From positions 248,001-312,000 of the forward strand of contig NZ_FNWQ01000002.1 in assembly GCF_900108365.1 (NCBI RefSeq): a stretch of 64,000 bases of DNA. The letters are read 5' to 3'. Positions within the stretch are counted from its first letter, which is position 1. The number at the start of each line of letters is the position of its first letter. This DNA is from Chryseobacterium culicis (GTDB lineage Bacteria > Bacteroidota > Bacteroidia > Flavobacteriales > Weeksellaceae). Of the stretch, positions 61,709 through 64,000 are shown piece by piece. A model generated the notes under the pieces. It ran no database searches, was not told the DNA's origin, and was given only the letters and a program-made list of their open reading frames with translations. The position numbers were made by a program, and so were the translations under genes.

Positions 61709-64000
61709 CTATTCGCCGGATTTCAGCAAATCCATGAGATCCTGCTTAGAAAGTCCCAGAAGTTTTTTTCCGTCGGTGGTAAGAAGATTTTGAGCCAGCT
61801 CCTTCTTTTTTTTCTGAAGCGCAAGAATTTTTTCTTCAACGGTATTGGTGCAGATCATCCTTACGGCAATTACATTTTTGGTCTGTCCGATACGATAACT
61901 TCGGTCGATAGCCTGATTTTCAGCGGCAGGATTCCAACAGGGGTCTACCAGATAGATATAATCTGCCTCAGTAAGATTAAGACCGACCCCTCCAGCCTTT
62001 AAGCTGATCAGAAATAGGCGGATATCTTCATTTGTTTGAAAATTTGCTACCTTTTCGCCTCTGTCTTTCGTTTGGCCCGTTAAATATTCAAACGGAATGC
62101 TGTGACGCTCCAGTTCTGCTTTTATAAGATCAAGCATTCCTACGAACTGAGAGAAAACAAGAATTTTGTGATCTTTTGATTTGCCAAGGATCTGCTCCGT
62201 CAGAATTTCGATTTTAACGGCATTTTCACCGGAATATCCCTCTTTCATAAGAACAGGGGAATTACATATCTGTCTGAGCCTTGTAAGGCCTGTCAGAACG
62301 TGCATGCTGTTTTGGTTCAGGTCATCGTCATCATGGGCTGCAATAAACTCTCGAAGTTCTTTCTCGTACGCATCGTAGATTTTACGCTGTTCTGCATTCA
62401 TTTCACAGTAGATTACCGTTTCTGTCTTCTCCGGAAGCTCTTTGGCCACCTGTTTTTTCGTTCTTCTGAGGATAAATGGCTTTATCTTTTGCTGAAGCTC
62501 TGCGGCGCGTTTGTTGAATTCAAATTTATCAATCGGAATGGCATAAATATCTTTGAAATACTGTTTACTTCCCAGCAATCCCGGACAGGCAAAGGAAAGC
62601 TGGCTGTAAAGATCGAAAGTGCTGTTCTCGACAGGTGTACCGGTCAGTACAATCCTGTTTCGCGACTGAAGAAGACGGGCGGCTTTATATCGTTCTGAAT
62701 TTGGGTTTTTAATAACTTGTGATTCGTCCAGAAATACATAATTGAATTTAAAATTTTTCAGAAACTTACTGTCAGAAAGAAGCATTCCGTAGGTGGTAAG
62801 AATAACTTCATAATCGCTCATATGAGTTGCTGTCTTCGGCCGGTCTGCCCCATAATGAAGCAGAACTTTTATGGAAGGAGCAAATCTGCTGATCTCTTCC
62901 TGCCAGTTGAAAAGCAGGGAAGTGGGAACTACAACCAGATTGGTGGTATGGCCTCGTTTTTCCCTCTGAGAAAGAATAAAAGCAATAATCTGAATGGTTT
63001 TACCCAGACCCATATCATCAGCCAGGCATCCTCCGAAGTTGAATTCATCAAGAAAATTTAACCAGTTCAGTCCGTCATGCTGATAATCTCTGAGTTCAGC
63101 ATTCAGTCCATCAGGAACAGCTGTTTCCGGAATCTTTTTTACTTTGGAAAACTTTGCGGAATAAAAGCTGAGCTCTTCCTGAACCTCATGGCTCAGAACT
63201 TCTTTCTCAAACAGCGAAGCAACTTCCGTAAAATTGATTTTAGGAATTTTTAAGAGCTCTTCATCAATTTCTCCTGCATGGAAGTAAGCCGATATCTTTT
63301 CGATCCATTCTTCAGGAAGAATACCTGTGCTGCCGTCATCCAGCTGAACAAATTTGCTTTTGTTCCGAATCGAACGGTGAAGCTGCTTCAGAGAAGCTTC
63401 TTTAGGACCAAACCTTACTTTTAGCTGGGCATTAAACCAGTCCAGCCCACTGGTGATCTGGATATTGATTTTAGCGCGGTGAGGGTTTAATTTATTGTTT
63501 TTCAGTTCGTTAAATCCGAGTATGATGATCCCTTCATTTCTCCATGTCTCGAATGCATCAAGAAACCAGTTGTTATCCAGGAACTTATCTCTGTGAAGAT
63601 AAAAATACTGATAGCCGTCCATCTGCTCTTCAAAGTCAGGATGCTGCTGCATTACTACAGAGGTAAAGCGTGCTTCTGCAGATTCATCTCTTTCTATTTT
63701 AAATGGATTTCCATTCTGATCCGTATCAAAAAGCTGCTTTCTGGAATAGACAGGAACTTCTATATCACCGTATTTCATAACGGGAGTAATTCCTATATAA
63801 TTTTCCTGCTGACGGAGATAAATGACTTTTTCAGTCTGATAATTCTTGTCTTTAAGCTGTACTTTTGTTGCGGGCTGTATGTAGCTGTAATTGATATGAA
63901 TACGTTCTTCTAAATTAGAGAGAATTCCCTGCATAAATGCCTCATATTTTGAAGAATGAACCAGCAGGATCTCATTATTAGCTTTAAAAAACCGGATGAT
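61709..64000 (-). CDS. SNF2-family DEAD/DEAH-box helicase, 5' part outside window
   Basis: 763 codons are visible. The frame stays open from the Met at 63934 to the right edge (22 further codons), so the true start lies outside. Motifs in order: Ia/I ADDMGLGKTIQIIAF, Walker B-type LDESQVIKNPNS, III LTGTPVEN, IV/V LISLKAGGVGLNLTEADYI, VI QAIDRSYRIGQTKNVIA. The N-terminal part of about 260 residues is the SNF2-associated region of bacterial helicase-like ATPases. Family members remodel protein-DNA complexes or act on RNA polymerase; the exact role is unknown. Confidence 0.93.
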   Translation of the reverse strand: MIRFFKANNEILLVHSSKYEAFMQGILSNLEERIHINYSYIQPATKVQLKDKNYQTEKVIYLRQQENYIGITPVMKYGDIEVPVYSRKQLFDTDQNGNPFKIERDESAEARFTSVVMQQHPDFEEQMDGYQYFYLHRDKFLDNNWFLDAFETWRNEGIIILGFNELKNNKLNPHRAKINIQITSGLDWFNAQLKVRFGPKEASLKQLHRSIRNKSKFVQLDDGSTGILPEEWIEKISAYFHAGEIDEELLKIPKINFTEVASLFEKEVLSHEVQEELSFYSAKFSKVKKIPETAVPDGLNAELRDYQHDGLNWLNFLDEFNFGGCLADDMGLGKTIQIIAFILSQREKRGHTTNLVVVPTSLLFNWQEEISRFAPSIKVLLHYGADRPKTATHMSDYEVILTTYGMLLSDSKFLKNFKFNYVFLDESQVIKNPNSERYKAARLLQSRNRIVLTGTPVENSTFDLYSQLSFACPGLLGSKQYFKDIYAIPIDKFEFNKRAAELQQKIKPFILRRTKKQVAKELPEKTETVIYCEMNAEQRKIYDAYEKELREFIAAHDDDDLNQNSMHVLTGLTRLRQICNSPVLMKEGYSGENAVKIEILTEQILGKSKDHKILVFSQFVGMLDLIKAELERHSIPFEYLTGQTKDRGEKVANFQTNEDIRLFLISLKAGGVGLNLTEADYIYLVDPCWNPAAENQAIDRSYRIGQTKNVIAVRMICTNTVEEKILALQKKKKELAQNLLTTDGKKLLGLSKQDLMDLLKSGE

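Overview
The window looks like chromosomal DNA of a flavobacterium in the Chryseobacterium/Weeksellaceae range of Bacteroidota. The evidence is AT-rich sequence, a recurrent TAnnTTTG promoter -7 box at many starts, little Shine-Dalgarno signal, secreted proteins ending in Por/T9SS-type C-terminal sorting domains, a soluble acyl-ACP desaturase, and MKNL...GG leader peptides. Fifty-nine protein genes are supported, including one cut by each window edge and one 50-residue gene with a double-glycine leader. No tRNA, rRNA, CRISPR array, intact insertion sequence or prophage was seen.

Layout. 0-8.4 kb: start of a secreted protein, fabI, a YadA-head-repeat surface protein, a YeeZ-like Rossmann protein, a nucleoside phosphorylase, a dihaem peroxidase and an XRE regulator. 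8.7-13.3 kb: a PhoX-like T9SS protein, a secreted LRR protein, a SUI1/YciH factor and a Zn-peptidase. 13.4-18.5 kb: gpmI, acyl-ACP desaturase, a HAD protein, map and a methyltransferase. 18.5-22.5 kb: a T9SS protein, an SMR exporter, a Crp/Fnr regulator, era, DoxX and the small GG-leader peptide. 22.5-32 kb: an S9 peptidase, a HAD/Crp divergent pair, GNAT, MATE, an NtrC-like regulator without an HTH, YggS and a NodB deacetylase. 32-37 kb: a copper unit with a four-HMBD CopA ATPase and an HMA-AraC fusion regulator. 37-44 kb: an RRM protein, DUF4153/BlaI/PAP2, and pdhA-aceF. 44-50 kb: a LolD-like ATPase, an L,D-transpeptidase-like lipoprotein, radC, a GNAT/FemAB-like protein, PhyH and two membrane proteins. 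50-64 kb: soluble ppa, an amidohydrolase, a membrane pyrophosphatase fused to an OmpA domain, an aminotransferase, an M28 peptidase, VOC, an endonuclease V-like protein, a thiolase under a paired operator, a GEVED/T9SS protein and a SNF2 helicase cut by the window edge.

Most of the window is core metabolism and envelope function. The most interesting points are the membrane pyrophosphatase with a C-terminal peptidoglycan-binding domain, the four-cysteine GG-leader peptide, two same-face operators flanking the thiolase promoter with no linked regulator, and the copper-sensing HMA-AraC fusion beside CopA. The intergenic regions hold several repeat families: a two-part palindromic element with compensatory base changes, and period-7 or period-8 short tandem repeats of unrelated unit sequence. 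Functions were assigned by reading motifs; no database search was possible.
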